From Crambe crambe (taxonomy: Eukaryota; Porifera; Demospongiae; Poecilosclerida; Crambeidae): a stretch of 64,000 nt of DNA. The translations under genes and the position numbers were made by a program. Shown one piece after another: positions 1-10,081 of the stretch; position 1 is the first letter of the stretch, and the number at the start of each line of letters is the position of its first letter. The DNA is taken from positions 1,149,501 through 1,213,500 of the forward strand of contig OZ004583.1 of NCBI GenBank assembly GCA_963924555.1, written 5' to 3'. The notes below the pieces were generated by a model. That model did not search any database, was not told where the DNA came from, and worked only from the letters and a program-made list of their open reading frames with translations.

Positions 1-88
1 TTATACCTAGCTAAAATAGATTCTAAGAAAGTATTCCATTGTTCCATCTGTCCCCTAATGTACACTCGTATGCTATATTCTCATATAG

Positions 89-2512
89 GTGCGAAACTGT
101 CAACGTTTTGGTTGGGTGGAATGGTTCTTTATCATTGTGGCTATAGTGAGCATGATAGGAATTGTCGGTATATCAGTCGAGCGTTTCATTTTCATTCATA
201 AAACATTTCGAAACATGACTCCCGACTTCTCCTCAGGAAGTGGAGACAGCAATCAGTTGTACTGCAATCACTGGAGCTGCCTCAATGACTTCATTTTTGC
301 AGTAGTGGTCTTGGCCAACCTGTGTGAGTGAATGAACGATCACACGATGCAATAACCCCACCCTTTAAGAAATGAATTCCTAAGCTAGCTATAAAAATGA
401 TTGCAAGGTCCTCAGATAAGTGCAGGGGACATAGTCAACACCCACCCTTTTAATAACTTTATGGCTAGTTGAATAGCAATAATAATTTATGTATATGAAG
501 TAATGTGTTCACCATTATGTCTACAGCTCACTGGATGCTAATCTTTAACAACAAATTACTCTTTTTCCTCTAGTTTTCTGCATCTACTACTGTTTTAATG
601 GACTGCTGAGAGAACGACCCTTCGAAATGATAGGGTATGCAGTGACAATGCTACTTCTCTGTGTCTATATCATCATCAACTACTTTGTGGAAGGAGAACA
701 AGACGATGTTTTCAGACTTGTAAGAAAGGGATAGAAATGTACTGTATAAAAATTAAGAAAGGGGTGGGGCTATTGACCATTGTAGTTGTTGTTGATTACT
801 TCTCTGGCAGGTGAGACTCTTGCTGGTTTGTATCTTCGGTCCTCAGAATATTCTGCTAGCACTTGTAGTCCAATATCGCATGGGATTTCTAGTCCTCAAC
901 GCCATCGGCAGTAACAAGCAACTCACACGTGAGTCAAAGAAGTAATCATAAACCATGTTTCAATATTATCAACTAAATACGACAATCAAGCATCAGTGTT
1001 ATCTTTTTATTTTCTATATAATCTGCAGGAGCATATCACATCCGATCACTCCATCTCACTGTTCAGATGTTCAATATTCAAATCCTAGTAAAATCTCCTC
1101 AGTTCTCATCTTGTGTGACTGTAATCTTTCTCCCCTTCAGGTTAATGTCCTAATCCTATCATGGGTGAAGGCGGGCCACTTCACTGGAACGGGGGAGAAG
1201 GTCCTCCTCCCGGTTCTGATCGTATACATGATAGTCATATCGTACCTGGGATGGGTGGCGGTGAGTGGCCATAGTAACCCAGTCATATGACTAATCATGT
1301 GATTATCATTTCATATCCCCTCTAGGCCGTGTGGGAGAAACGGGTGCTAGCTCTTGCATGGAATTTCCTAGTGTTGGTCTCTCTCGGCTACTATGTCTTC
1401 AAGATCATCAATGTTAGTCACTGGCTACTGTAGCTCTAGCTAAAAAGCAATGAGTGATGCTGTTTAGAAAAGTCCAGTCCCCAAAAAGTACTCTAGGTTA
1501 CCATAGTTTCCACAGATAAAAATGGCAATTAGCCACTGAAGAAATAATAATAAAATTAATGAGTGTCTGACAACTGAACAATACACAAAGAGGCCACCCT
1601 TAATTGGTCCCAAAGATCCATGGTGGGCACTGACTATAAAATGAGGTGATCCCTTCAATTAGTGCCTACAATAGTGGTGATTTGGTGAACAGTTAGCCAT
1701 GAAGAAACCAAAGATTTGCATAGCTACTGTTTTTGTTTTCCTGCTTTGTTGCAGATTGGAGTGCACTGGTCCTACTATGAGGAAGTCTTTACTGACTACT
1801 ACACTTACGGACAGACAGCCCACACTCACTTCTTATATATTGCCATCGTCATGCTCATTGCATGTAAGTAGAATCAACTAAAAAGCATTGAATTCACTTG
1901 ATTCCTTGATCATTCATTATATCTGCTCTGACCAAATTTAATATTTAAAACACCAGCAGAGACCTAATCACCCCATTCATTCTATGACGGAGCTGGTTTT
2001 TGAAATTTGAAATTTGGTTAAGTCATAGTAGTTATAATGAGGGATCAATTATAGTGGATAGTGGTTGCTTCATTTTCCAAATTTTGCATCTTAGGTGTTT
2101 TTGGCATGCTCACTTGTGTTATTATGTCCCTACTCATGCTGACTGTGCTCTCCAATTTTGGCAAGGGACTGAAAGAAAGAGGTAAGTAATTATAATTTTT
2201 TAAAAAGCTAGATGTAGCTAGCTACAGATGTCTACTATCTACTCATCTAAATTGGTAACTGTAGTACCATCCATTGTGTTATTATAATAGAACCTCTGAT
2301 AGAGGACATTCCAAAAGAGGACGAACCTCACAATCTAAAAGTAGCTAATGACACTTTATGCAAAATATTATTGCCTCCAAAAGAGGATACATGATTAGCC
2401 TCCAAACCCCTGTATTTCTGCTGCCTAACCGTAACCCTCCTTTTCTGCAGTTCCTCCCCCCTGTTGTGTTGGTGACCATGGTGACTCAGAAACCACAATA
2501 GCCAAGAGCTAA
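89..2512 (+). CDS. Multi-pass membrane protein, 5' partial, unrecognised family
   Basis: I do not recognise the family. Frame-consistent exons are 89-323, 574-719, 811-928, 1029-1087, 1141-1260, 1326-1412, 1755-1863, 2095-2181 and 2451-2512, each with GT-AG borders and matching phases; the stop is at 2510-2512. The first exon follows an acceptor at 87-88, so the N-terminus lies upstream of the window. About 340 residues are visible with seven or eight hydrophobic segments (for example FFIIVAIVSMIGIVGI, MLLLCVYIIINYF, LLPVLIVYMIVISYLGW and MLTCVIMSLLMLTVL), then a short hydrophilic tail containing PPPCC. Polar loops are short. It is likely an integral membrane protein of the plasma membrane or an internal membrane. 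No catalytic or transporter motif is evident. Confidence 0.7.
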
Positions 2513-3432
2513 GAATAATAATGCCATAGCAAAATCAAATCTCCGTCACTCCACCCAACCACAATAATAGGACAGTGTAACTGTGTCACATGATATTGTT
2601 TTTTTTATTGCCTTTTTTGTGTCATGAATGTTCACTTCAAAGAATTTTTTAATGATCGAGCTTTGTGGTTACTTGCTGATAGCTACTCTTTCTATAATTC
2701 TAGGGACTGGCACATTCTGCCAGCATAGTATTGGGAATAGCTAGCTGTAGGTCTGTCAAAGCAGGAAGCATAATGCTGGCTATCGAACTTGTCTGCTAGT
2801 GAGATTGTGAATAGCTATTAAATTTTACGTAGTCTTTCAATACTATGACATCAGCTACGAGCAGAATTAAAGAATAATAAGTCAGTAAAAAAAGAATAGG
2901 GAAACAAAAAAGCATAATGTGCCAGTCCCTAGCTACGTATTTCCTACATAAATGGTATTCTTTTTATGGTCCACTATTTGCTACTCTTTTCTATAAGATC
3001 TTGCCATTTCCTATAACTACTACTCTTTCTATAAGGTTCTTGAACACAATAAGAGGTTATTGGTCTCACTGATTAGTGAATTCTAAAATCTTTTGTCTCT
3101 TGAGTTATCCTTTTGTCTGGCTACTATTGATAACTAACATACTGCATTCCTGGCGTGATTAATCAAGAGTCTACAGCTTCACTTGCCATATTTACAACTC
3201 TGCTTTCTTCTGAGTGTCTGGCTTTCATGATTGAAAGAAGGGTTTCCTACCAGCCATCACCTCTGCCTCCACTCGCCAACTGGGGTTTCAACAAGAACAT
3301 ACGGATTCTTAATCACTCACCTCCTCCAAAAGATCTATCCATTTGACAGCATCATGGCTAGCTTTACTGAAACAATCTTCCACTGAAGTCTTCAATTTTA
3401 TGTCTCTATTGTAGCTAGCTATCATCGTCACT
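2513..3432. other. Intergenic spacer with a MITE
   Basis: No coding exon is supported here. The stretch holds an inverted-repeat element at 2701-2931 and AT-rich spacer up to the astacin start codon. Just upstream, the last intron of the membrane-protein gene (about 2280-2395) holds a degenerate piece of the CAGTGGAACC repeat family, recognisable by its 'aacctctgataGAGGACattccaaa' type text. Confidence 0.6.
2701..2931. mobile_element. MITE with 16-bp terminal inverted repeats (TAGGGACTGGCACATT)
   Basis: TAGGGACTGGCACATT at 2701-2716 recurs as its exact reverse complement at 2916-2931. If the outer TA on each side is the duplicated target, the element starts GGGACTGG and follows the TA rule of Tc1/mariner-type transposons. 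It is 231 bp with no ORF, so it would be non-autonomous. Confidence 0.75.
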
Positions 3433-6400
3433 ATGAAGTTTCTTATCATCTTCAATTCAGTCATGCTTCTTCTTGATCTTCTGCTCATTCACCAGGCGGA
3501 GTCCATTCCAATGAAACTTCCGGACGCTATTCCTGCTGCTAAGAGCCAGGGAATTTCAAATGAAGTAGATGGAGGTTCAGCACAGTCGAAGTTGAGCAGT
3601 ACGGATGAAGGTTATTTGAAGGGGAAAAGGAGGAAGAGGATGACAGAAGAAGAAAAAGAGGTTGCTAGGGATAATGATGACGATGAGGAAAAGACTGTTG
3701 GAGATATGATAATGGAGAGTTATAAGAGTAAGTAATAGCTATAGAAAATTAGCTAGCCACTTTATTTGACTGTTACATCTAACTAGCTGTTACCCTGTGG
3801 AAAGAGTATACACTAGTTACTGATACAAATCTGAGGTGCCAGCAAGGTTGCATTTTGCATTAGCTAACTCTCATGTTCCACATGCAGACCTTCCCTTGGA
3901 GGTAGCCAGCATGTTGGTGGAAATGGACATCGTCAATACTTCTGAAATCGAAAGAGTGCGAGCAGGTGAGTTGTACGATGAGGAGGAAGGCACAGACCAT
4001 AGCAACTCAGCAGAGGGGAGCCCGGGAGACAACAGAAAGAAAAGAGCAGCCAGTAACTTGATCACACACAAATGGAAAAGCAACAGAGTGCCGTATGCCT
4101 TTCATGCTTTCATCAGTAAGAGTTTGAGCTAAGAAGTATAGCTATATATAGGCTAATATTTAGCTATCTACTGTTGGTAGCTACTTATTCCAAATATGAG
4201 CTTGTTTCAAACTGTTTTGATCTACAGTAAGTGTTTATTGACTTTTTATTAGGTGAAGAAGCAGAAGCAGCTGCTATTGTGGGGATGACTGAATGGATGA
4301 AATACACCTGCATCAAGTTTGAGCCCAAAAGGGACAATGACACCAACTACGTATACTTTGTTCAGCGGAATGGGTGAGTAGAAACATGGCTTAGCTAACT
4401 AGATGTAAAGTCACAGTTAATCTCGTAGTTATAACATTATGGCGCTGAGTAACAGTGGAACCGCTAATAAAAGACACTCCAAGAGAGGACACACCTCTCG
4501 ACAAAGGACAATCTATTAGTACCATTGTAAATACAAAGAAGTAAAAGGGACAAAAGATGGGTCCCAAGTGTGTCCATTATTTTTGGAGGTTCCACTGCAA
4601 AAAATTATTGTAAACAAGTGTTGTTTGCTCCATGTAACTAGCTAGCTATCATAATCATAATCTAAGTTGTCTCCTGAGGCAGTTATCAGCTCACTATCTA
4701 CTTCACTGTTTTTCCCTAGATGTTTTTCGTATGTTGGTATGGTAGGAGGACCTCAGAAACTGTCCCTCGGCCTTGAACGAGAAAAATACTGTCGCAAAAA
4801 GGGCGTCGTCCTTCACGAATTGGGACATGCTCTAGGTTTCTACCATGAGCAAACGCGACCAGACAGAGACCAATATGTGAGGATCATAAGGAACAACATC
4901 ATTCCCGGACAAGAGTCACAGTTCAAGAAGTACGGCCGACACTACATCAACTCTTTAGGCGTTTCGTACGACTTTCACAGCATTATGCATTACTCAAGAA
5001 AGGTTGGAGCCAATAGATGAAATACCTCTATACCATAGATAGGGGTGTATCCACCACTCCGGTTGATCCGGTTTTCACTGGACCACTTTTATGATCCAAA
5101 TAGCTGTTATCCCATGCCTGTAGAGCTAGCTAAGAGATTATGTGTCTACGAAGCACCATGACCTTCATTGACGCCGAATGATCACACTAGCATAAACTAT
5201 ATAACTAGCTAAGTGGGTGAAGGATAAAGTGGGCGTGGTGATCCCACACACAAGCACGCTGGGCCACTCACAATTCTGTGGATACACCCCTGAATAGATT
5301 AAAAGATTTATACTGTTCAATAGTATAGTAGCTAGCTAGCTAGCTAATAAGCTACTGAAATGGATACTTTTGGGACCCACCCTTAGTCTATTGTAGAAAG
5401 GTTGTCCTCTTTTGGAGGTTACTTCGTATAGAGTGTATTATGCAAAGGTACATTTAGATGGTCCTCCTCAGACTTCTTTTGAGAGGACTGGGAGTGACCT
5501 TTATTGGAGGCTCCAATGCAGTCACTATAGCTATGATGGTTGTTTCATTTTCTATAATTATAGTCAATGACCAGGAATGGCGGGGACACAATTGTCCCCA
5601 TAAATAGCACCATCCATCAAATGGGTCAAAGAAATGGACTAAGCCCGGCTGACATCCTTCAAGCAAACCGACTCTATGAGTGTCCTTGTAAGTTGAGTAC
5701 ATATAGCTATTACCTTAATCATGGATAGGGTGTGGCTCATAGGTGGGGCTGTGTCTAAGATCTCATGAAGAAATATCATTATTATTAATCTTTTAATCCC
5801 AAGATATCCGGAATCAAACCAAGATACATGACATCTCCAGAGGACCACCTGACAACTCTTTCCTCATACGAAACAAACAGACTTGCACCTGTCTTGGGAC
5901 TACCATCAGAGACTTCAACACTCTTTCTGACTACTCCCACGAGGCCCTGTATCCCGTTGTGCTGGTAGCGTGCAACTCCACCTCCAAGAAGCAGCGTTGG
6001 CAGTGGACAAAGAACAACTCCCTTCTCCATGTTGGAAAGTTTCTCTGTCTAGCTATGCACCGGGATCTTGACAACAGAAACAAGCTAGTGCTCCGAACGT
6101 GTAAGAATGGAGACCCCAGTCAGAATTGGAACTGCGCCAAGAATTATATTGAGCAGGCAGATGCAAGTGTGTGTATCACTGCTACCAATAGTTTGTCATT
6201 ACGAAGGAAAAAATCAGTGAAAAGTCAGGAAAATAGAGTTGGTAAGAGTTTCTTAGCTCAGCCAGAAGCTAATTACGTGAAAGAACTTGCGGAAGAACTT
6301 CAAGCGGTTTTGAGGGAATCGCAAAGTGATGGAGGCTACAATAACGACTTTGATGTCAGTACTACAAGTCTTGGTGCTGCTAGAATGGAGAGCTCTGAAT

Positions 6401-7119
6401 ACAGTCTCACCTTTGAGACGTGCAGCCTCAATAACGTCTATCAAAAGTGGAGCATCGTGGGTTTCGGGGGAGACATGGAATTGAGTCAAGACTGCTCAAC
6501 TGATAGGAATGGAAAAGATTCGATCTGTTCTACTAATGCAAGCAAAAGCCACAACATTCCCAAGTGCTATGCCATGGACATGAAACCTCATTCTGTTGTG
6601 ACACACTCCTCCAGCAAATGGGCCACCTGTAGTCACCTTGGCTACTATGTGACTGGCTTTTATCACACGTTCAACGTGTACCGTTCCAATAACAAGGAAA
6701 ATGGACTCATTTCGGGAATCAAATGCTGTGCTGGTGAATTCGTCTTCACGGGTGAAGAAAATACGCCTCAAAACGAGAGGGAGGTTTGCCACGTTGTCGA
6801 CTGGTTTTCTTCCAGGAATTTCCTCATCACCAGTGGTTGGTTTATATGCCCCAAGGGATCATTCCTCAAAGGTTTCCTCCTGTCCGCTCGCGAGTACATA
6901 CCAGCCGAGAGCCTCATCAAGAGAGTCGAGTGCTGCAAACCTATTTCCAGTCCGCTTGAGTACATGCACTGCTACGTGGATGTGGCCACCATCGTGGGGG
7001 ACACTGGGAGTCACACGTGTCACCTTGAGGGTTACCACATCACCTCCGTCTACAGAAAGCATTGCAACGACGATGGAAGAGAGTGTAGGGAGGAAATCAT
7101 ATGCTGTATGCAAGCTTAG
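3433..7119 (+). CDS. Secreted astacin-family zinc metalloprotease with ricin-B-like and Cys-rich C-terminal regions
   Basis: Exons 3433-3727, 3888-4115, 4253-4373, 4720-5002, 5564-5687 and 5804-7119 sum to 2367 bp, exactly 789 codons. Residues 1-24 form a signal peptide. An acidic propeptide ends at a furin-type site RKKR (about 148-151). The peptidase domain carries the astacin zinc signature [19 protein letters not shown] (first His near 248) and the Met-turn SIMHYS, so all zinc ligands and the catalytic Glu are present. It should be an active endopeptidase after propeptide removal. Downstream, QRWQW, SQNWNC and YQKWS are spaced like QxW motifs of a ricin-B lectin fold. The last roughly 200 residues hold three loosely repeated units ending in a CC pair. 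The acceptor at 5801-5803 has a weak tract; other junctions are canonical. Substrate is unknown; extracellular matrix or growth-factor processing is usual for the family. Confidence 0.88.
4453..4597. mobile_element. CAGTGGAACC-family MITE (complete copy) in astacin intron 3
   Basis: Starts CAGTGGAACC and ends GGTTCCACTG, an exact inverted repeat, with the family's GAGGACA / GGACAAA / GGGTCCCAAGTGTGTCC interior. It is 145 bp and non-coding. It serves as the reference copy for the family listed at several other places in this window. Confidence 0.8.
5041..5291. mobile_element. MITE with AGGGGTGTATCCAC termini in astacin intron 4
   Basis: AGGGGTGTATCCAC at 5041-5054 is matched by its reverse complement at 5278-5291. 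The interior is non-coding. The element sits inside the intron between exons 4720-5002 and 5564-5687. No convincing target-site duplication could be picked out. A degenerate CAGTGGAACC-family fragment follows at about 5370-5515. Confidence 0.65.
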
Positions 7120-7588
7120 ATATCTGTCCTCAAAGACAGTTAACTAATATTATTGTATCAAAATAATACAGTTGTTAATTAACTAGTTATCAATTCTTGT
7201 CCTGTACTCGTCTTTTCTTTGCTTGTGATAATAATCTATGATTATTTCAACACCTTAATGAATACCTATAATACTGCATCGAAGCTTGATGTGTATATAC
7301 TCGTCTTTTCAAAACATTATTATTAGCTTTATATACACAGCATCAAAATTACATTTTCAGCTTAATGTGTACACACACATCGAAATTAGTTCCACCCAAT
7401 GACCTAATAATATCAGTACTAGTTTACGAAGCAGTCCAATCAAATTTCACTTGATATGTATGCTACATATTTTCCTTCTTTTTTCCCCACACAAAAATTT
7501 TCATTCATCATAACATAAGTAAGCATTGGAGGTGTGCTATAAAATGTAATAAATAATAATGTCATACACCATCAAAAATTAAAATTAT
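7120..7588. other. Convergent intergenic spacer
   Basis: AT-rich 3' flanks of the astacin gene and TTC7. No ORF, repeat or RNA gene is evident. TTAATT and AATAAT-type strings could serve polyadenylation of either gene, but no single site stands out. Confidence 0.5.
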
Positions 7589-9949
7589 TCAAGATGTAGA
7601 TATAAAAGATGACAGGACTGCAGAGAAGGGTTGGATAGGAGTGCTTTTCTCAAAATCAAGTGATGTCTTGAAACAGTCAGAGCTCAATTCGTACTGTTCC
7701 TGGGCAGAGAATACCTCTCCCAACCAGTACCAAGCCTCGTGGTTTAGCTGGTCGACTGATGTTGCCTCCCTCAGGTATTTCTCTGCTTCTACATTCCTCC
7801 CCGTACAGTGCAGCAGTCGTCCAATGAGAGTAAGAGCTGTCGGGTTACCAGGCTGGAGGGAGAGTGCATTATAATACTGCTTCAGAGCTTGGTCCGGATG
7901 GTCTTCCAGCTCAAGAATACGACCATGAGTTGTGAGCACCGACGAAAGATACGGTCCTAAATATTGTGCTTCACGCACACATGAATTAGCATCCGTTATC
8001 TTGCCAGCACTGATAAAGACGTCGGCAATGGTGCACCAAATTCTAGCTTGGAGGAGGTTAGGTTGATTGACACGGGTCTGTGCTGCACCTAAGCTAAAGT
8101 GGGAGGAGCCTGTGTCTGAAGCAATGTCAGGACTGAAATCTTCGTTCTTGTCGGATCGCTCGTAGCTATTTAGCGGGATATCGGAGAGAGATTGATGGTG
8201 TTGTATCACGATTCCTATCAGACCCGTGAACTCATTGGAGAAGAGCTTATGCCAAACTTGAAGGGCATGTTTGCACGTCTTGAGGGCTTCGTGAGTGCTC
8301 ACAGAGATCACTTCCAGCTTCGTCTTGCACTCCAGTAGCCCAAAGTTCTCCGGTTGCTTCTGCAGAGCAAAGCTGCAGACTTTCAGAGCTTCTGAGTACT
8401 TTTTCTGAGCAGAGAGAATAAGGGTGAGCAAGTGGAGGCAACTCGTGTGGCCGGAATTGAGAGATAGTGCTCGCTTCACCTCCATGGTGGCTCCTGGGAG
8501 ATCCCTTGATTCTGCTTTCTGGAGAGCATAGTGGAAAGCGTACTCGACGTTTTTATCATCAAGCTGAGCAGCTGTCTTCAAATGCTGGAGGCATTTCTTG
8601 TGGAGTTCTCCACGCTTGCTTGATGATAGCTCCTGCTCGGCTAGAACGGTGAAACTCCGCCCAAGAAGGAACTCCACACGGGGAAGGAGAAAGTGATCCC
8701 CTATAGACTCCGATGCCATTTGTGCCCATTTTAGAGAGAGGTCTGGACGATTGACTTTCTCCAGCGAGAACTTAGAGGCAGTGCAGAGGACCAAAGGGTC
8801 CTTGGGGGAGAGACTAATGCACTCGCGAAAAATAGCCAAGGCTTGCTCATTGTGACCACTTGAGACTAAAGTGAGTGCAAATTGCAACCAGATATGAGGA
8901 AGATCGCAAGCAAATTTCATTCCCTCTTCGAGGACTTGTATCAACTGTCCTGGGAGTTTCGCGTTGGAGAAAGCAAGTGAGAGGAAATCGAACGTCACAG
9001 CAGGGGAGGGAGGGGAGTCAGTTCTGCTAGGATTCCAAGAATCGGTGACAGCCTTTGAAAGAAGAGAGACGAGAATGGTTTCTTCTTTGAGGTGGGATGG
9101 GGAGAAAGCTGTAGAGTGTGAAGTGACACTTGGCGGGGAATAAGACGAAGGGATTGGGGAGTGATGGAAGAGAAGAAGTGAAGAGAGACATGTGGTACAT
9201 GTCATTCTAACATCACTGAGGATATCATCATCTCTTGACTGCAGAACTCTGCGTAGTATGTTCAATGCTCGTTTAGGGGAGTTCATCTGTATGGCGATTG
9301 TTGTCCCTCTCAAAAGAACAGTCTTGATAGCTTTGAGAGTCGCAGGGTGCTGTTGCATTGAGAGCACTTTGACTGAATGGACCAAAGAGATAGCAAGTCG
9401 TAGAGCCTCTTCATATGCATTGATGGCCTGGAACTTATCAGTGCCATGCTCTCTCCTGTCGCTCACAAGTTGTTCGAAACAAAGACCCATGTACAGATTG
9501 CCCTCCAGCAGCACTTTACAAGTGTACAACAAGGATAGGTCTGCTGTGTTTTGGACTTCGGTTAGAGCAACAAGTGCACTTCCATATTCACCTTGCAGCC
9601 ATTTGAGCTGACCTAGCTTGATCTTGGCCAGCTGCTGCAAGGAGGCGTCGTGACCTGGTTGGCACTGGCTCACACAATTCTTCAACTTGGCCTCTGCCAC
9701 GGTCAGGACTTTGTCGGGATGGACTGAGGCAGCATCGGTGGATTGGGCGTGGGATTGCGCCTGGGGCAGACCAAGAAGATGGATCTCCACCAACTCCACT
9801 CCCAACAGGAAGAGCGAGAAGGTCTCCGGGATCACGTGCTTCTTCCTCACCTTCTTCAGAGTCTGCTCAATGTCCTTCCACCTCCCTTCGTAGAGCGGTT
9901 TGTCCAGTTCATCTAAGAGGGAGGAATTCGACTTGATCTTCTTGGCCAT
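7589..9949 (-). CDS. TTC7: TTC7 tetratricopeptide protein (PI4KA complex scaffold)
   Basis: A single uninterrupted exon of 786 codons. TTC7 proteins, with EFR3 and FAM126, hold phosphatidylinositol 4-kinase III alpha at the plasma membrane to make PI4P. The N-terminus (LDELDKPLYEGRW...) lies where family members start. TPR helices fill the rest: a block near 130-210, and a dense C-terminal array from about 350 on, with LHLLTLILSAQKKYSEAL, QKQPENFGLLECKTKLE and the terminal AWYWLGEVFSAQEQYE / DCFKTSLDFEKSTPIQPF strings typical of the TTC7 C-terminus. The length is slightly below the roughly 850 residues of vertebrate TTC7. The start is the first Met of the ORF, conserved in position. An intronless copy among intron-rich neighbours may reflect an old retrocopy or intron loss; it looks functional because the frame is intact. 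Confidence 0.9.
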   Translation of the reverse strand: MAKKIKSNSSLLDELDKPLYEGRWKDIEQTLKKVRKKHVIPETFSLFLLGVELVEIHLLGLPQAQSHAQSTDAASVHPDKVLTVAEAKLKNCVSQCQPGHDASLQQLAKIKLGQLKWLQGEYGSALVALTEVQNTADLSLLYTCKVLLEGNLYMGLCFEQLVSDRREHGTDKFQAINAYEEALRLAISLVHSVKVLSMQQHPATLKAIKTVLLRGTTIAIQMNSPKRALNILRRVLQSRDDDILSDVRMTCTTCLSSLLLFHHSPIPSSYSPPSVTSHSTAFSPSHLKEETILVSLLSKAVTDSWNPSRTDSPPSPAVTFDFLSLAFSNAKLPGQLIQVLEEGMKFACDLPHIWLQFALTLVSSGHNEQALAIFRECISLSPKDPLVLCTASKFSLEKVNRPDLSLKWAQMASESIGDHFLLPRVEFLLGRSFTVLAEQELSSSKRGELHKKCLQHLKTAAQLDDKNVEYAFHYALQKAESRDLPGATMEVKRALSLNSGHTSCLHLLTLILSAQKKYSEALKVCSFALQKQPENFGLLECKTKLEVISVSTHEALKTCKHALQVWHKLFSNEFTGLIGIVIQHHQSLSDIPLNSYERSDKNEDFSPDIASDTGSSHFSLGAAQTRVNQPNLLQARIWCTIADVFISAGKITDANSCVREAQYLGPYLSSVLTTHGRILELEDHPDQALKQYYNALSLQPGNPTALTLIGRLLHCTGRNVEAEKYLREATSVDQLNHEAWYWLGEVFSAQEQYELSSDCFKTSLDFEKSTPIQPFSAVLSSFISTS

Positions 9950-10081
9950 CCCTTAGGTTTTGTTATTGTTACTTCCGGCAGGAAATTATTACTGTCACGT
10001 GTTTCGTGTTATTAAAATGTAATAATTAAATTTTTGTAAGCCAAAGCCTATAGTGTTAATTCCTTCAGTAGCATATTAAAT

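Noticed and set aside
6701..7147. Alternative-frame ORF over the astacin C-terminus
   Set aside because: The 5804-7119 frame continues the astacin with cysteine patterns and correct splice phase; the other frame has no family signal.
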